Shown here in pieces: positions 9,404 to 17,983 of a stretch of DNA of 64,000 bases. Made by a program: the position numbers and the translations under genes. The notes under the pieces are model-generated. The model was given only the letters and a program-made list of their open reading frames with translations. It was not told the DNA's origin and did not search any database. Position 1 is the stretch's first letter; the number at the start of each line of letters is the position of its first letter. The stretch is from Nitrospira sp. (GTDB lineage Bacteria; Nitrospirota; Nitrospiria; Nitrospirales; Nitrospiraceae), in NCBI GenBank assembly GCA_036984305.1, contig BQWY01000001.1, forward strand, positions 310,001-374,000, given 5' to 3'.

Positions 9404-9766
9404 CTAGACCGTGGCTGCGTGCTGCCGGGCGAGATCCACGAGACGCTCGAAGCCGCTGGGATCTTTGATGGCGATATCGGACAAGGCCTTGCGATCCAGC
9501 GCCACCTGGGCTTTCTTCAAGGCGTTCATGAACCGGGCATAGGTGAGGCCATGCTGTCGGGCCGCTGCGCTGATCCGGGTAATCCACAATTGACGGAAAT
9601 TGCGTTTGCGCTTCTTCCGCTCGCGATAGGCATATTGCTGTCCCTTGTCGACGGATTCGGTTGCCGACCGAAACAGCCGACTTTTTGCTCCGTACTGACC
9701 TTTCGCCAGCTTGAGACGTTTCTTCCTTCTTGCGCGGGTTTTCGGTCCACCTTTTACGCGTGGCAT
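9404..9766 (-). CDS. rplT: 50S ribosomal protein L20
   Basis: The protein has 120 residues and is very basic at the start ('[19 protein letters not shown]'), with the family core '[20 protein letters not shown]' and '[17 protein letters not shown]'. It is a normal full-length L20, which binds 23S rRNA early in 50S assembly and in many bacteria represses its own operon. It is the last gene of thrS-infC-rpmI-rplT. Confidence 0.97.
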   Translation of the reverse strand: MPRVKGGPKTRARRKKRLKLAKGQYGAKSRLFRSATESVDKGQQYAYRERKKRKRNFRQLWITRISAAARQHGLTYARFMNALKKAQVALDRKALSDIAIKDPSGFERLVDLARQHAATV

Positions 9767-9838
9767 GGTCCTCTGCTCCTTCGTTCTTGATCAGGTAGTG
9801 TAGGGATCGGCTACGTGTCGAAATGGTCCCGCTTCACC

Positions 9839-10039
9839 TCAATTGGGGAGGAGGCGGTCCATCATTTGAAGCTGTCCCGGAGCGACCTCTCTGGTTCCGG
9901 AGAGGCGCCGCTTACGGCTTCGGTTCTTGGATGTCAGCAAATGGCGTCGTCCGGATGGTTTGAACAGGACCCGCCCCGTGCCGGTTTTCTTGAAACGTTT
10001 GCTCGCTCCGGAATGCGTCTTCATTTTGCGACCAGCCAT
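9839..10039 (-). CDS. rpmI: 50S ribosomal protein L35
   Basis: The protein has 66 residues with the L35 signature 'KMKTHSGASKRFKKTGTG' and 'HLLTSKNRSRKRRL'. The start at ATG 10039 gives a short 'MAGR' lead before the usual MKTHSG; the inner ATG is the alternative. It lies between infC and rplT as is usual. Confidence 0.95.
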   Translation of the reverse strand: MAGRKMKTHSGASKRFKKTGTGRVLFKPSGRRHLLTSKNRSRKRRLSGTREVAPGQLQMMDRLLPN

Positions 10040-10080
10040 AGTTGAGCCTCTCGATCGTATAATTGGTGTCAGTTGTAAAT

Positions 10081-10590
10081 CTAACTCTTGGGCGCGACGA
10101 CCATGATGAGACTGCGGCCTTCCATGCGGGGGGCGTATTCGATATTACCCGCATCGCTCAGTTGCTCGATGACCGTTTGCATCATCGTCCGTCCCATCTC
10201 CTGATTCGCCATCTCTCGACCACGATAGTTGACGCTGACCTTGGTCTTGTTCCCTTCGGCCAGAAAGCTGCGGATCTGGCGAATCTTGATCTGTAAATCG
10301 TGCTTGTCCGTCCGAGGTCTCAGCTTGATTTCCTTCACCTGTGTCGACTTCTGGTGCCGACGGCTTTGATGCTCCTTCTTGCTGAGCTCGTACTTATACT
10401 TCCCATAGTCCATGACCTTACACACGGGTGGTTGGGCGGTCGGTGAGACTTCCACCAGGTCGTAGCCCAGCTCCTGTGCCTTGCGGTAGGCTTCGGGCGT
10501 GGGGAGTATGCCGAATTGCTCGCCTTCCGGCCCGATGACGCGGACTTCACGGACTCGAATTTCACGATTGACGCGTAATTTCGGGACGAT
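10081..10590 (-). CDS. infC: Translation initiation factor IF-3, AUC start
   Basis: The protein has 169 residues. The N-domain 'LRVNREIRVREVRVIGPEG' is followed by 'EAYRKAQELGYDLVEVSP', the linker 'PVCKVMDYGKYKYE', and the C-domain 'KEIKLRPRTDKHDLQIK'. No ATG, GTG or TTG exists in frame between the upstream in-frame TAA and the IF3 N-domain. The only reasonable start is ATC at 10588-10590, preceded by GAGGTGG at a short spacing. Non-AUG starts (AUU, AUC) are characteristic of infC and permit autoregulation by IF3's rejection of such codons. The first usable standard start (GTG, 10455) would delete the N-domain. thrS ends 22 nt upstream. Confidence 0.93.
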   Translation of the reverse strand: MVPKLRVNREIRVREVRVIGPEGEQFGILPTPEAYRKAQELGYDLVEVSPTAQPPVCKVMDYGKYKYELSKKEHQSRRHQKSTQVKEIKLRPRTDKHDLQIKIRQIRSFLAEGNKTKVSVNYRGREMANQEMGRTMMQTVIEQLSDAGNIEYAPRMEGRSLIMVVAPKS

Positions 10591-10612
10591 AAACCACCTC
10601 GTAGGTTATAGA

Positions 10613-12547
10613 TTACGATTGGCGGGTCGCTTGTGTCACGTCTGCCCGCAGCATGTCAAGGACCCCAGGTATAGGCAGAGCCCCATGGTCGGTCTTGTTA
10701 CGCCCTCGAACTGACACGGTCCCATTCTGAGCCTCTCGCTCACCGACCACGAGCATATACGGTACTTTCGCCATTTCGGCTTCCCGAATTTTCAATCCTA
10801 TTTTCTCATTCCGGAGGTCCATCTCGATTCGGTAGCCTTCGTGCATCAGTTGCGCGTGGACACGCTGGGCGTACTCGTGGTGCTTTTCAGAAATCGGCAG
10901 AATCCTCGCTTGGACGGGGGCCAGCCAAGTCGGAAAGGCACCGGCATAGTGTTCGATCAAAATACCGATAAAGCGCTCGATCGATCCTAGGAGCGCGCGA
11001 TGCACCATGATCGGCCGATATGGCTTCCCATCCTCTGAAATGTACGTCAAGTCGAAACGTTCGGGGTTATTGAAGTCAACCTGCACGGTCGAGCACTGCC
11101 AAGACCGTCCCAGAGCATCCTTAATCTTGATGTCGATCTTGGGACCATAAAAAGCTCCGCCTCCGGCGTCGACGGTGAACGCGATGCCGCGGCTCCTAAG
11201 GGCACCTTCCAAGGCCCTGGTGGCCAGCGCCCAGTGCTCGTCGCTGCCGACCGACTCCTTCGGTCTGGTCGACAGGAACACTTCGAATTCGGAGAATCCG
11301 AACGTTCGAAGCATAAAGAAGGTGAAGTCCAGGACACGGCTGACTTCGTCCTCCATTTGATCGGGTCGGCAGAAAAGATGGGCGTCGTCTTGCGTGAATC
11401 CACGAACGCGGAGGAGACCATGCAGGACTCCGGTGCGCTCATACCGATAGACGGTGCCCAGTTCCCCATATCGGATCGGCAAATCGCGATAGCTGCGTAG
11501 ATGCGATTTGTAAATCATGATGTGATACGGGCAGTTCATCGGTTTGAGTTGGTATTCGCTGTTTTCCACCTTCATTGAGGCGAACATATTCTCTTTGTAA
11601 TAGTCGACATGCCCGCTTGTCTTCCACAGGTCGAGTCGAGCAACGTGGGGAGAATACACCAGTTGATAGCCGTCCTGAATGTGCTGCTCGCGCCAAAAAT
11701 TTTCGATGAGGAGTCGAATCGCCGCTCCCTTCGGATGCCAGAGCACCAGACCGGGTCCGATCTCGTCTTGGATGGTGACGAGATCGAGTTCCTTCCCCAG
11801 CTTTCTGTGATCACGACGCTTGATCTCCTCCAACTTGTGGAGGTAGGCGTCCAATGCTTCCTGGGTGGGAAACGACGTCCCATAAATCCGTTGGAGCATG
11901 GGATTGCGCTCGTCTCCCCGCCAGTAGGCTCCGCCAGTGGATAGCAGCTTGAACGCCTTGACATGCCCCGTCGAGGGAAGGTGCGGTCCCCGGCACAGGT
12001 CGACGAACTCGCCTTGGCTGTATGCGGAAATGGGCTCACCGTCCGGGAATCCTTGGATGAGTTCGACTTTGTAGTGCTCGCCACGTGCTTTGAAGAACTC
12101 GATTGCCTCCGACTTGGAGAACTCCCGACGCGTAATGGGCAGGTTGCGACGTGCGATATCCCTTGCCCGGGCCTCGATCTTTTCCAAGTCTTCCGGGGTA
12201 AACGGACGATCAAAGGCAAAATCGTAGTAAAAGCTGTCCTCGAGGGCGGGGCCGATGGTGACTTGCGCGCCCGGGAACAGTTCTTTGACTGCTTGCGCCA
12301 TGATGTGCGTACTGCTGTGTCGGTAGACCTCCCGTCCGTCTGTGGAGGAGAAGCTGAGCGGCTCCACGGTCGCGTCCTGGGTCAACGGCTTGGATAGATC
12401 GACCGACCTGCCATTGACCTTGGCAGCAAAGATGTGGCTGTCCAGATCTATACCCGAAGACGCGAGCGCCTCCTGAACTGTACAGCCAGTCGGAACCTGT
12501 CGGTGTGTGCCGTCTGGAAGGGTGATTGTAATCTGCACTGCACTCAA
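10613..12547 (-). CDS. thrS: Threonyl-tRNA synthetase
   Basis: The protein has 644 residues: TGS domain (1-62), the editing second-additional domain with 'HSSTHIMAQAVKELFP' and 'DLCRGPHLPSTGHV' (63-225), class II core (motif 1 near 270, 'MNCPYHIMIYK' zinc site near 335, 'TVYRYERTGVLHGLLRVRGF' motif 2 region, motif 3 'HRALLGSIERFIGIL'), and a C-terminal anticodon domain. The length is normal. A hairpin followed by a T-rich run lies in its leader, downstream of tRNA-Val. Confidence 0.97.
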   Translation of the reverse strand: MSAVQITITLPDGTHRQVPTGCTVQEALASSGIDLDSHIFAAKVNGRSVDLSKPLTQDATVEPLSFSSTDGREVYRHSSTHIMAQAVKELFPGAQVTIGPALEDSFYYDFAFDRPFTPEDLEKIEARARDIARRNLPITRREFSKSEAIEFFKARGEHYKVELIQGFPDGEPISAYSQGEFVDLCRGPHLPSTGHVKAFKLLSTGGAYWRGDERNPMLQRIYGTSFPTQEALDAYLHKLEEIKRRDHRKLGKELDLVTIQDEIGPGLVLWHPKGAAIRLLIENFWREQHIQDGYQLVYSPHVARLDLWKTSGHVDYYKENMFASMKVENSEYQLKPMNCPYHIMIYKSHLRSYRDLPIRYGELGTVYRYERTGVLHGLLRVRGFTQDDAHLFCRPDQMEDEVSRVLDFTFFMLRTFGFSEFEVFLSTRPKESVGSDEHWALATRALEGALRSRGIAFTVDAGGGAFYGPKIDIKIKDALGRSWQCSTVQVDFNNPERFDLTYISEDGKPYRPIMVHRALLGSIERFIGILIEHYAGAFPTWLAPVQARILPISEKHHEYAQRVHAQLMHEGYRIEMDLRNEKIGLKIREAEMAKVPYMLVVGEREAQNGTVSVRGRNKTDHGALPIPGVLDMLRADVTQATRQS

Positions 12548-12560
12548 AACACGGTCCTAG

Positions 12561-12602
12561 AAAAAGAAAGGCACCGGAACCGCCACTGTCGGTTCGATGC
12601 CT
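12561..12602 (-). terminator. Terminator or attenuator between tRNA-Val and thrS
   Basis: On the minus strand a long hairpin (AGGCATCGAACCG paired, with one mismatch, to CGGTTCCGGTGCCT) is followed by TTTCTTTTT. It ends ~14 nt before thrS. It may terminate the tRNA-Val transcript or attenuate thrS read-through. Confidence 0.65.
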
Positions 12603-12610
12603 CAATGACG

Positions 12611-12685
12611 TGGTAGGCGCGGACGGTCTTGAACCGTCGACCTCTACCGTGTCAAGGTAGCGCTCTCCCCCTGAGCTACGCGCCT
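12611..12685 (-). tRNA. tRNA-Val (GAC)
   Basis: The 75-nt cloverleaf on the minus strand has acceptor AGGCGCG/CGCGCCT, anticodon stem CTACC/GGTAG, loop TTGACAC (anticodon GAC), T-arm GACGGTTCAAGACCGTC, and an encoded CCA. Confidence 0.95.
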
Positions 12686-12700
12686 AAAACTCAAGTTGCG

Positions 12701-12730
12701 ATGCTATTACAAGTACTTGAGTAGTGTCAA
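12701..12730 (-). promoter_or_regulatory. Probable promoter of tRNA-Val
   Basis: On the minus strand a perfect TTGACA (12725-12730) and TAGCAT (12701-12706) are separated by 18 nt and lie about 15 nt upstream of the tRNA. It could also drive thrS-infC-rpmI-rplT by read-through. Confidence 0.5.
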
Positions 12731-12735
12731 GAATT

Positions 12736-12770
12736 GGCCCGGCAGGCGTGACAGGAGGCCCCGCCGGGCC
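12736..12770 (-). terminator. GC-rich hairpin downstream of the HU gene
   Basis: GGCCCGGC (12736-12743) pairs with GCCGGGCC (12763-12770) just past the HU stop. There is no obvious T-run on the minus strand, so termination is only probable. Confidence 0.4.
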
Positions 12771-12793
12771 ACCGCATGAGTGTGATGGAGGGA

Positions 12794-13066
12794 TTACTTC
12801 ACTGCCGCCTTGAGTTCCTTGCCAGCTGAGAATTTTGGCACGCGAGCGGCCGGGATCTTCAGCGGTTCACCCGTGCGGGGGTTCCGGCCGGTCCGTGCCC
12901 TGCGCTTGCTGACCGTAAACGTCCCAAAGTTCACCAAACTGACACGCTGGCCTTTCTTGAGAGAAGTCGTCACCGCGCCGGTGAATGCTTCGAGCGCGGT
13001 TCCCGCGGCAACTTTTGTGATGCCTGCCGTGGCAGCCATCCTGGCAATCAATTCCTCTTTGGTCAT
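12794..13066 (-). CDS. hup: HU-family DNA-binding protein
   Basis: The protein has 90 residues with the complete HU fold: 'MTKEELIARMAATAGITK' helices, 'VSLVNFGTFTVSKRRARTGRNP' with the arm containing 'GRNPRTGEPLKIPA', and 'PKFSAGKELKAAVK'. It bends and compacts DNA as a dimer. GGAGGAG sits just upstream of the ATG. A second HU/IHF-like gene is at 37570. Confidence 0.95.
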   Translation of the reverse strand: MTKEELIARMAATAGITKVAAGTALEAFTGAVTTSLKKGQRVSLVNFGTFTVSKRRARTGRNPRTGEPLKIPAARVPKFSAGKELKAAVK

Positions 13067-13173
13067 CGTTCGCTCCTCCTTTGTTACCGCAGAGTGGACC
13101 CGCAGACGTTCCGGGGCCTCTCCGCGGGGTTAAGTATGGCGGCTTGATTTCCCAAATCGACCGGTCGGGACCA

Positions 13174-13761
13174 CTACAGGGCTATCTTGTGCGCGGACTT
13201 GGTTCGGGACAAGGGTATATGGAGTTCCGCAATCTTCTTGCGGAGGGTATTTCTATTCATCCCCAATAACCGAGCTGCTTGGATTTGGTTCCCGTGTGTT
13301 TCTCTGAGGGTTAAGGACAGGAGGGGCCGCTCGACTGCGGAGATCAGCATGGGGTACAGGTTGCGTGCGGACCCGTTGCGCATGCCCTTTACGAAATCGC
13401 TGACTTTGGATTGAATGAGCTCCTCAAGTGACGGGTCGGCGCCGTTTCCCTTTGGGATAAGCTCGCCGTCGGTCATGTCTCGAAGCAGGGTGATCGCCTG
13501 GCGTAATGAGCGGCGAGATCCGGTAATGAATATGGTTCTGGAGCTGTTTGCCGCAGTCTTGAGCAAGCTCAGTTCGGCGAGCGAACGGCGCTTCGACTCG
13601 ATAAGAACGGCATCGAACTCTTTTTTCTGCAGCAGCTTGGAGATTGAGGCCGTGTGTTTAGCAATCGTGAGCGAGGCTCCTTTGAACGTGTGTTTGACTT
13701 GATCGTGCAAGTCGGAGTCCACGCTCAGAAGCAAAAGATTCAACGAACGAGACCGTTGCAT
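13174..13761 (-). CDS. Fis-type HTH regulator with degenerate receiver-like domain
   Basis: The C-terminal ~45 residues ('LTLRETHGNQIQAARLLGMNRNTLRKKIAEL') are, in parts, a clear Fis/NtrC-type helix-turn-helix. The N-terminal ~120 residues, from 'LNLLLLSVDSDLHDQVKHTF', resemble a CheY fold: beta-alpha repeats with 'FDAVLIESKRR' where the phospho-Asp strand would be, and Glu/Ser instead of Asp. There is no AAA+ domain. I chose the ATG at 13761 because it starts right at this domain (195 residues). The frame is open to 14061, so a longer form (starts at 13869 or TTG 14061) is possible. No strong ribosome site marks any of them. Confidence 0.65.
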   Translation of the reverse strand: MQRSRSLNLLLLSVDSDLHDQVKHTFKGASLTIAKHTASISKLLQKKEFDAVLIESKRRSLAELSLLKTAANSSRTIFITGSRRSLRQAITLLRDMTDGELIPKGNGADPSLEELIQSKVSDFVKGMRNGSARNLYPMLISAVERPLLSLTLRETHGNQIQAARLLGMNRNTLRKKIAELHIPLSRTKSAHKIAL

Positions 13762-14244
13762 TGCGGAGAATCCCGGAGAAGAAGAGGGCGGGATTATGTC
13801 CCAGGTGTGCGGTGATGTCAATTCGGAAAATTCATCGCCAGAGAAAACCGGTGATGGGTGCGAAGCCATCAAAGGCTTGTTGGGTACGGCTTCCCCGTGA
13901 TTCGGAAACCGGATCTCCGCGATTCGTGTGGTGTACGGAATCCATCCATTTCTGTAAATCCTGCACACGTGGGAGGGCGATACGAACAGATCGTGGTACG
14001 ACACTGAAAGATTTGCAGCCCGCTCGCTCAGGACCGAAATAAATAATGACGAGTGGACCAACTCCTTGCGTCGACCATCGCCTTGTGTACATACGTTGTT
14101 ATTAGCCTACGCGAGGCCCCGAGAAATCATGGCTATCCATTCATGAAGTAAAGGTTCGGGTGGGGGCCGGTTCGTGATTTGCTGATGAGATGTGGCATTA
14201 ACCTGCCCTTGACCAAACACGCAAACATCTGTGATACTGAAATC

Positions 14245-14252
14245 CCTATAGG
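14245..14252. promoter_or_regulatory. Candidate Rrf2 operator CCTATAGG
   Basis: A palindrome CCTATAGG inside ATCCCTATAGGAATTATG lies 16-23 nt upstream of the Rrf2 start. Its GGAATTA half resembles sites of cysteine-metabolism Rrf2 regulators such as CymR. The position suits autoregulation; this is inference. Confidence 0.4.
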
Positions 14253-14267
14253 AATTATGTAGATTCA

Positions 14268-14723
14268 ATGAGAATCGGGAGCAAGCGAACAAACTATGGA
14301 ATTCTTGTAGCGATTGATCTCGCGACTCAGGCCACTGGAGAACCGGTACAGGCCAGGACCATCGCGAGGCGCCAAGCCATTCCGGTACGAGTCTTGGAGC
14401 ATGTGCTCACGGCCATGAAGCGCGCTGGCCTTGTCGAAAGCACCCGAGGTGTCCAAGGCGGCTACCTCTTGCGGAAGCGGCCGGAGGAGCTTTCTGTGGC
14501 CCAGATTATTGAGGCGCTCGATGGTCCACCTGTGGTACCAGTGACTGCTTCGAGAGCCGGCTCTCCTGTTCGTCGAGGCATAGAACAGCATCTCCTTCTG
14601 AGTGCCATATGGGCTCGGGTGCAGCAGGTGGAAATGGACTTGCTGAACCGGATCATGTTGAGCGAGCTGGTTGAGGAGTATCGAGTTCTACATCAACGCG
14701 GGAGCCCGATGTACCACATTTAA
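14268..14723 (+). CDS. Rrf2-family transcriptional regulator (CymR-like)
   Basis: The protein has 151 residues with an N-terminal winged helix: 'YGILVAIDLATQATGEPVQ', recognition helix 'PVRVLEHVLTAMKRAGL', and wing 'STRGVQGGYLL'. It contains no cysteine at all, so it cannot carry the IscR/NsrR Fe-S cluster. Cluster-free members such as CymR sense sulfur status through a partner. It stands directly upstream of the sulfite reductase and sulfate-assimilation genes in the same direction, so it most likely controls them. The sensed signal is not visible. Confidence 0.85.
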   Translation: MRIGSKRTNYGILVAIDLATQATGEPVQARTIARRQAIPVRVLEHVLTAMKRAGLVESTRGVQGGYLLRKRPEELSVAQIIEALDGPPVVPVTASRAGSPVRRGIEQHLLLSAIWARVQQVEMDLLNRIMLSELVEEYRVLHQRGSPMYHI

Positions 14724-14792
14724 AAACAACGAATCAGCATCATCAGCGCCTATTATAATAAGCATCGCTCTGATCTAGCACGAGGGGATCCA

Positions 14793-17279
14793 ATGACACC
14801 CACGAAGACGGAACATCCTCCCATTCGAACGGACACGATTCCGACCGCGATTCTGGAGGAGATCGAAGCCTTTGAATCCGAAGCTCAGCGCGTCATTGAC
14901 GGCGATCTTTCCAATGATCTTTTCAAGCCCTTCCGTCTGCAGCATGGGATTTACGGCCAGCGGCAGCCTGGAGTACAGATGTTTCGCATCAAGATCCCAT
15001 TCGGGGGACTGACGGCCAATCAGCTGCGTCGGATTGCCCAAATAGCGGACCGCTACGCAACTGGCGTGGGTCACGTCACGACACGGCAAGATATCCAATT
15101 GCACTACGCGGAGTTGTCCAATGTCGGAGGGATGATGCGGGCCCTGGCCGAGGTCGGCATGACCACTCGTGAGGCCTGCGCGAATACCGTCCGCAACGTG
15201 ACGGCCTGTCATCTGGCAGGCGTGTGCCAGGGCGAGGTCTTCGACGTCACGCCGTATGCCAAAACCGTTGCATACCATCTCCTGCGGAACTCGTTGAATC
15301 AAAGTTTGCCGCGAAAGTTCAAGATCGCGTTCTCGGGTTGTGCGCACGATTGCGCGTTGACGCCCATTCACGATATTGGACTGTTGGCTCTGCGACAGTC
15401 GAACGGCGACATCGGCTTTAAAATGGTGGTAGGAGGCGGACTCGGCTCCACTCCCCGGATTGCGAAGGTACTCCGGGAATTCGTGCCTATGAACGAGCTC
15501 ATTCCGTCCATTGAAGCCGTGATCAAAGTATTCGACGGGTTGGGCAATCGCAAAAACCGCAACAAGGCGAGGATGAAATTCGTCATCGACAAGTTGGGAT
15601 TCGATGAGTTTGCACGCCGCTGGGAGCAAGCCTACCGCGACCTAGGGTATTCCATTCCCCAAGCCATGCCGATCAAGTTGATGGAATATGAGGACAAGCC
15701 GGGTCCTCTGATCATGCCCGAAAAACTCGCGCCCGCCGGAAACGGGCATGCGGCGGGAGGGGGTAACGGCAACGGACGGCTACAACCTCATGGTCTGTTG
15801 CCTGAAGATTACGAGGCGTGGTGCCGCACCAACGTCGTGAAGCAAAAGCAGGCGGGCTATGCCGCAGTCTTCGTGAAGTTGCCGATGGGCGACGTCACAT
15901 CGGAGCAGATGTTCGCCCTTGCCGATATCGCCGAGCGCTTTTCAAACGGCAATCTGCGCACCACCATCAGCCAGAATCTGATCATTCGTCATGTGTCCGA
16001 ACCTCGGCTTCTCGACATGTACGCTCAATTGAAAGGAATTGGATTGGGCGAACCCGGAGCCGAACTGATCGAAGACATCGTGGCTTGCCCGGGAACCGAT
16101 ACGTGTGGCCTGGGAATTACGTCGTCAAAGGGCGTGGCGCGGGCGTTAGCCGACGTCTTCCCGCCGGGCCGCGTACCCGAGGACCTGAAGGGGGTGAGCA
16201 TCAAAGTGAGCGGCTGCCACAATTCCTGCGCGCAGCATCATATCGCGACCATCGGGTTACATGGCGTCGGAAAACGCATTGGAGATCACACGGCTCCGCA
16301 CTACGAACTCCATCTGGGAGGTGGGGTCAATGGACAGGCCCGCATCGGCCAACTCATTGTCAAGTTGCCGGCCAAAAACGTTCCGGCGGCTATCTCGCGG
16401 TTGGTCGAGGTCTTCCGTCGGGATCGCCAAGGGAATGAAAACCTTCCCTCCTTCATCCAGCGGGTTGGTAAATCGGCACTAAAAGATGAACTGATTCCCT
16501 ACACCATCTTCCCGAGCTTTGATGAGGATGCAACGTACTACTACGATTGGGAAGGGGAGAAGGAATTCGTGCTCGAGGACCTCGGACCCGGTGAGTGCGC
16601 CGGCGGTGCGCTGGAACTGATCGACAATCAGATGCTGGAAGCCGACCAAGAGCTGTACCAGGCGCGCCTGGCTGCGGATAAGCATCAATTCCCGGTTGCC
16701 GTGAACAAGGCGTATCGGGCCGTCCTCGCGGGGGCCAAGGCGCTGCTCGTCACGGAAGGGATCGAACCCAATACAGATGCCGAGACATTTCAGGAGTTCG
16801 AACTGCGCTTGGTTAGCCGTGGCGTTGTTCCTGCGAGCTATCGTAACCTGAACGCGCAATGTGCGGATCTGGGAACCAAAGAGGCCACCGCGGCATTCGT
16901 ACAAGCTCGCCTGCAATTTGCCAAGGGATTTGTCGAGGCGTGTCGTACGGCCACGGACAATCTGGGCAAGGATCTAAAACTGAAACCCATATCGGCCGAT
17001 GAGACAGCGGCGGCTGCACCGCCATCCACTCCCACAGGGCCGGCCGCGCCCGTGTACGATCTTCGTGGTGTGGCCTGTCCCATGAACTACGTCAAGACCA
17101 AACTTAAACTGGAGATGATGGACGCAGGTGAGCGTTTGGAGGTCTGGCTCGATGCCGGGGAGCCAATCCGAAATGTGCCCATGAGCCTCAAAAATGACGG
17201 TCATCTCGTCCTAGTCCAGGAAGCATTGGACCCGGACGCGGCGCATTACAAGATCCTCGTGGAGAAGGTCGAAGGATAA
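14793..17279 (+). CDS. Nitrite/sulfite reductase (siroheme) fused to TusA domain
   Basis: This 828-residue fusion probably performs six-electron reduction of sulfite (or nitrite). Residues ~40-300 and ~335-590 form two siroheme-reductase halves. Each carries a full C-x5-C...C-x3-C set: C139, C145, C183, C187, and C432, C438, C475, C479. In most monomeric enzymes only the second half keeps these ligands. A Gly/Asn-rich linker (316-330) joins them. Residues ~595-720 form a helical region resembling HEPN-type folds. Residues 753-828 are a TusA/SirA sulfur carrier with 'LRGVACPMNYVKTKL' (Cys762). TATAAT at 14754 may be its -10. It precedes cysH by 4 nt, which favours sulfite as substrate. Confidence 0.88.
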   Translation: MTPTKTEHPPIRTDTIPTAILEEIEAFESEAQRVIDGDLSNDLFKPFRLQHGIYGQRQPGVQMFRIKIPFGGLTANQLRRIAQIADRYATGVGHVTTRQDIQLHYAELSNVGGMMRALAEVGMTTREACANTVRNVTACHLAGVCQGEVFDVTPYAKTVAYHLLRNSLNQSLPRKFKIAFSGCAHDCALTPIHDIGLLALRQSNGDIGFKMVVGGGLGSTPRIAKVLREFVPMNELIPSIEAVIKVFDGLGNRKNRNKARMKFVIDKLGFDEFARRWEQAYRDLGYSIPQAMPIKLMEYEDKPGPLIMPEKLAPAGNGHAAGGGNGNGRLQPHGLLPEDYEAWCRTNVVKQKQAGYAAVFVKLPMGDVTSEQMFALADIAERFSNGNLRTTISQNLIIRHVSEPRLLDMYAQLKGIGLGEPGAELIEDIVACPGTDTCGLGITSSKGVARALADVFPPGRVPEDLKGVSIKVSGCHNSCAQHHIATIGLHGVGKRIGDHTAPHYELHLGGGVNGQARIGQLIVKLPAKNVPAAISRLVEVFRRDRQGNENLPSFIQRVGKSALKDELIPYTIFPSFDEDATYYYDWEGEKEFVLEDLGPGECAGGALELIDNQMLEADQELYQARLAADKHQFPVAVNKAYRAVLAGAKALLVTEGIEPNTDAETFQEFELRLVSRGVVPASYRNLNAQCADLGTKEATAAFVQARLQFAKGFVEACRTATDNLGKDLKLKPISADETAAAAPPSTPTGPAAPVYDLRGVACPMNYVKTKLKLEMMDAGERLEVWLDAGEPIRNVPMSLKNDGHLVLVQEALDPDAAHYKILVEKVEG

Positions 17280-17283
17280 GCTC

Positions 17284-17976
17284 GTGCACGAAGCCGACCT
17301 CCAAGCGGTCAGTCAGACTCTCGAGGCGAAGTCGCCGCAGGATGTGTTGGCGTTTGCGATCGAGCGATACCACCCGCGTATCGTGTTGGCGTGCAGTTTT
17401 GGGGCCGAGGACGTCGTGCTCGTGGACATGATGCACCGAATTAATCCGGACATGCCCTTGTTCTATCTCGATACCGACTTCTTGTTTCCAGAGACCTATC
17501 GGACGCGGGATCGCATCGTGGAGCGGTATGCGCTCAAGCCGGCTCAACTTATCCAGGCGAGGCCGTTGATCACGCCGGAACGCCAAGCGGCCGAACACGG
17601 CGATCAACTGTGGACCCGTCATCCTGACCAATGCTGCCAAATTAGGAAGGTGGAGCCGCTAACGCGCGTGCTCGAAGGGTACGATGCCTGGGTCACCGGC
17701 ATCCGTCGTGATCAGGCTCCGACCCGAGCGAATGCCGGCCTCATCGAATGGGATGGGAAGTTTGGCTTGGTTAAGGTGAATCCGTTGGCCAGATGGCGAT
17801 GGTCCGACGTGTGGAGCTACATCAAGATCTATGAGGTGCCGTACAACGAATTACACGACCGAAACTACCCCAGCGTCGGGTGCACCCATTGTACGGCTCC
17901 GGTCGCCGATGGGGAGGATCCACGATCTGGGCGATGGAAAAATTCTGCGAAAACCGAATGTGGACTGCACAAATGA
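17284..17976 (+). CDS. cysH: Adenylyl-sulfate (APS) reductase, CysH family
   Basis: The protein has 230 residues. The PP-loop variant 'LACSFGAEDVVLVDM' is followed by 'YLDTDFLFPETY' and 'WVTGIRRDQAPTR'. The Fe-S cysteines C117-C118 ('PDQCCQIRKVEPL') and C200/C203 ('VGCTHCTAP') mark the APS-reducing type with a [4Fe-4S] cluster, as distinct from PAPS reductases, which lack them. C226 in 'ECGLH' is the catalytic cysteine. The start is GTG at 17284. It supplies sulfite to the reductase encoded upstream. Confidence 0.95.
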   Translation: MHEADLQAVSQTLEAKSPQDVLAFAIERYHPRIVLACSFGAEDVVLVDMMHRINPDMPLFYLDTDFLFPETYRTRDRIVERYALKPAQLIQARPLITPERQAAEHGDQLWTRHPDQCCQIRKVEPLTRVLEGYDAWVTGIRRDQAPTRANAGLIEWDGKFGLVKVNPLARWRWSDVWSYIKIYEVPYNELHDRNYPSVGCTHCTAPVADGEDPRSGRWKNSAKTECGLHK

Positions 17977-17983
17977 GGACCGC

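Noticed and set aside
13761..14061. N-terminal extension of the Fis-type regulator with an excisionase-like stretch
   Set aside because: The 'NGWIPY' piece looks slightly like a MerR-type helix, but the rest does not fit and no ribosome site supports the longer start.
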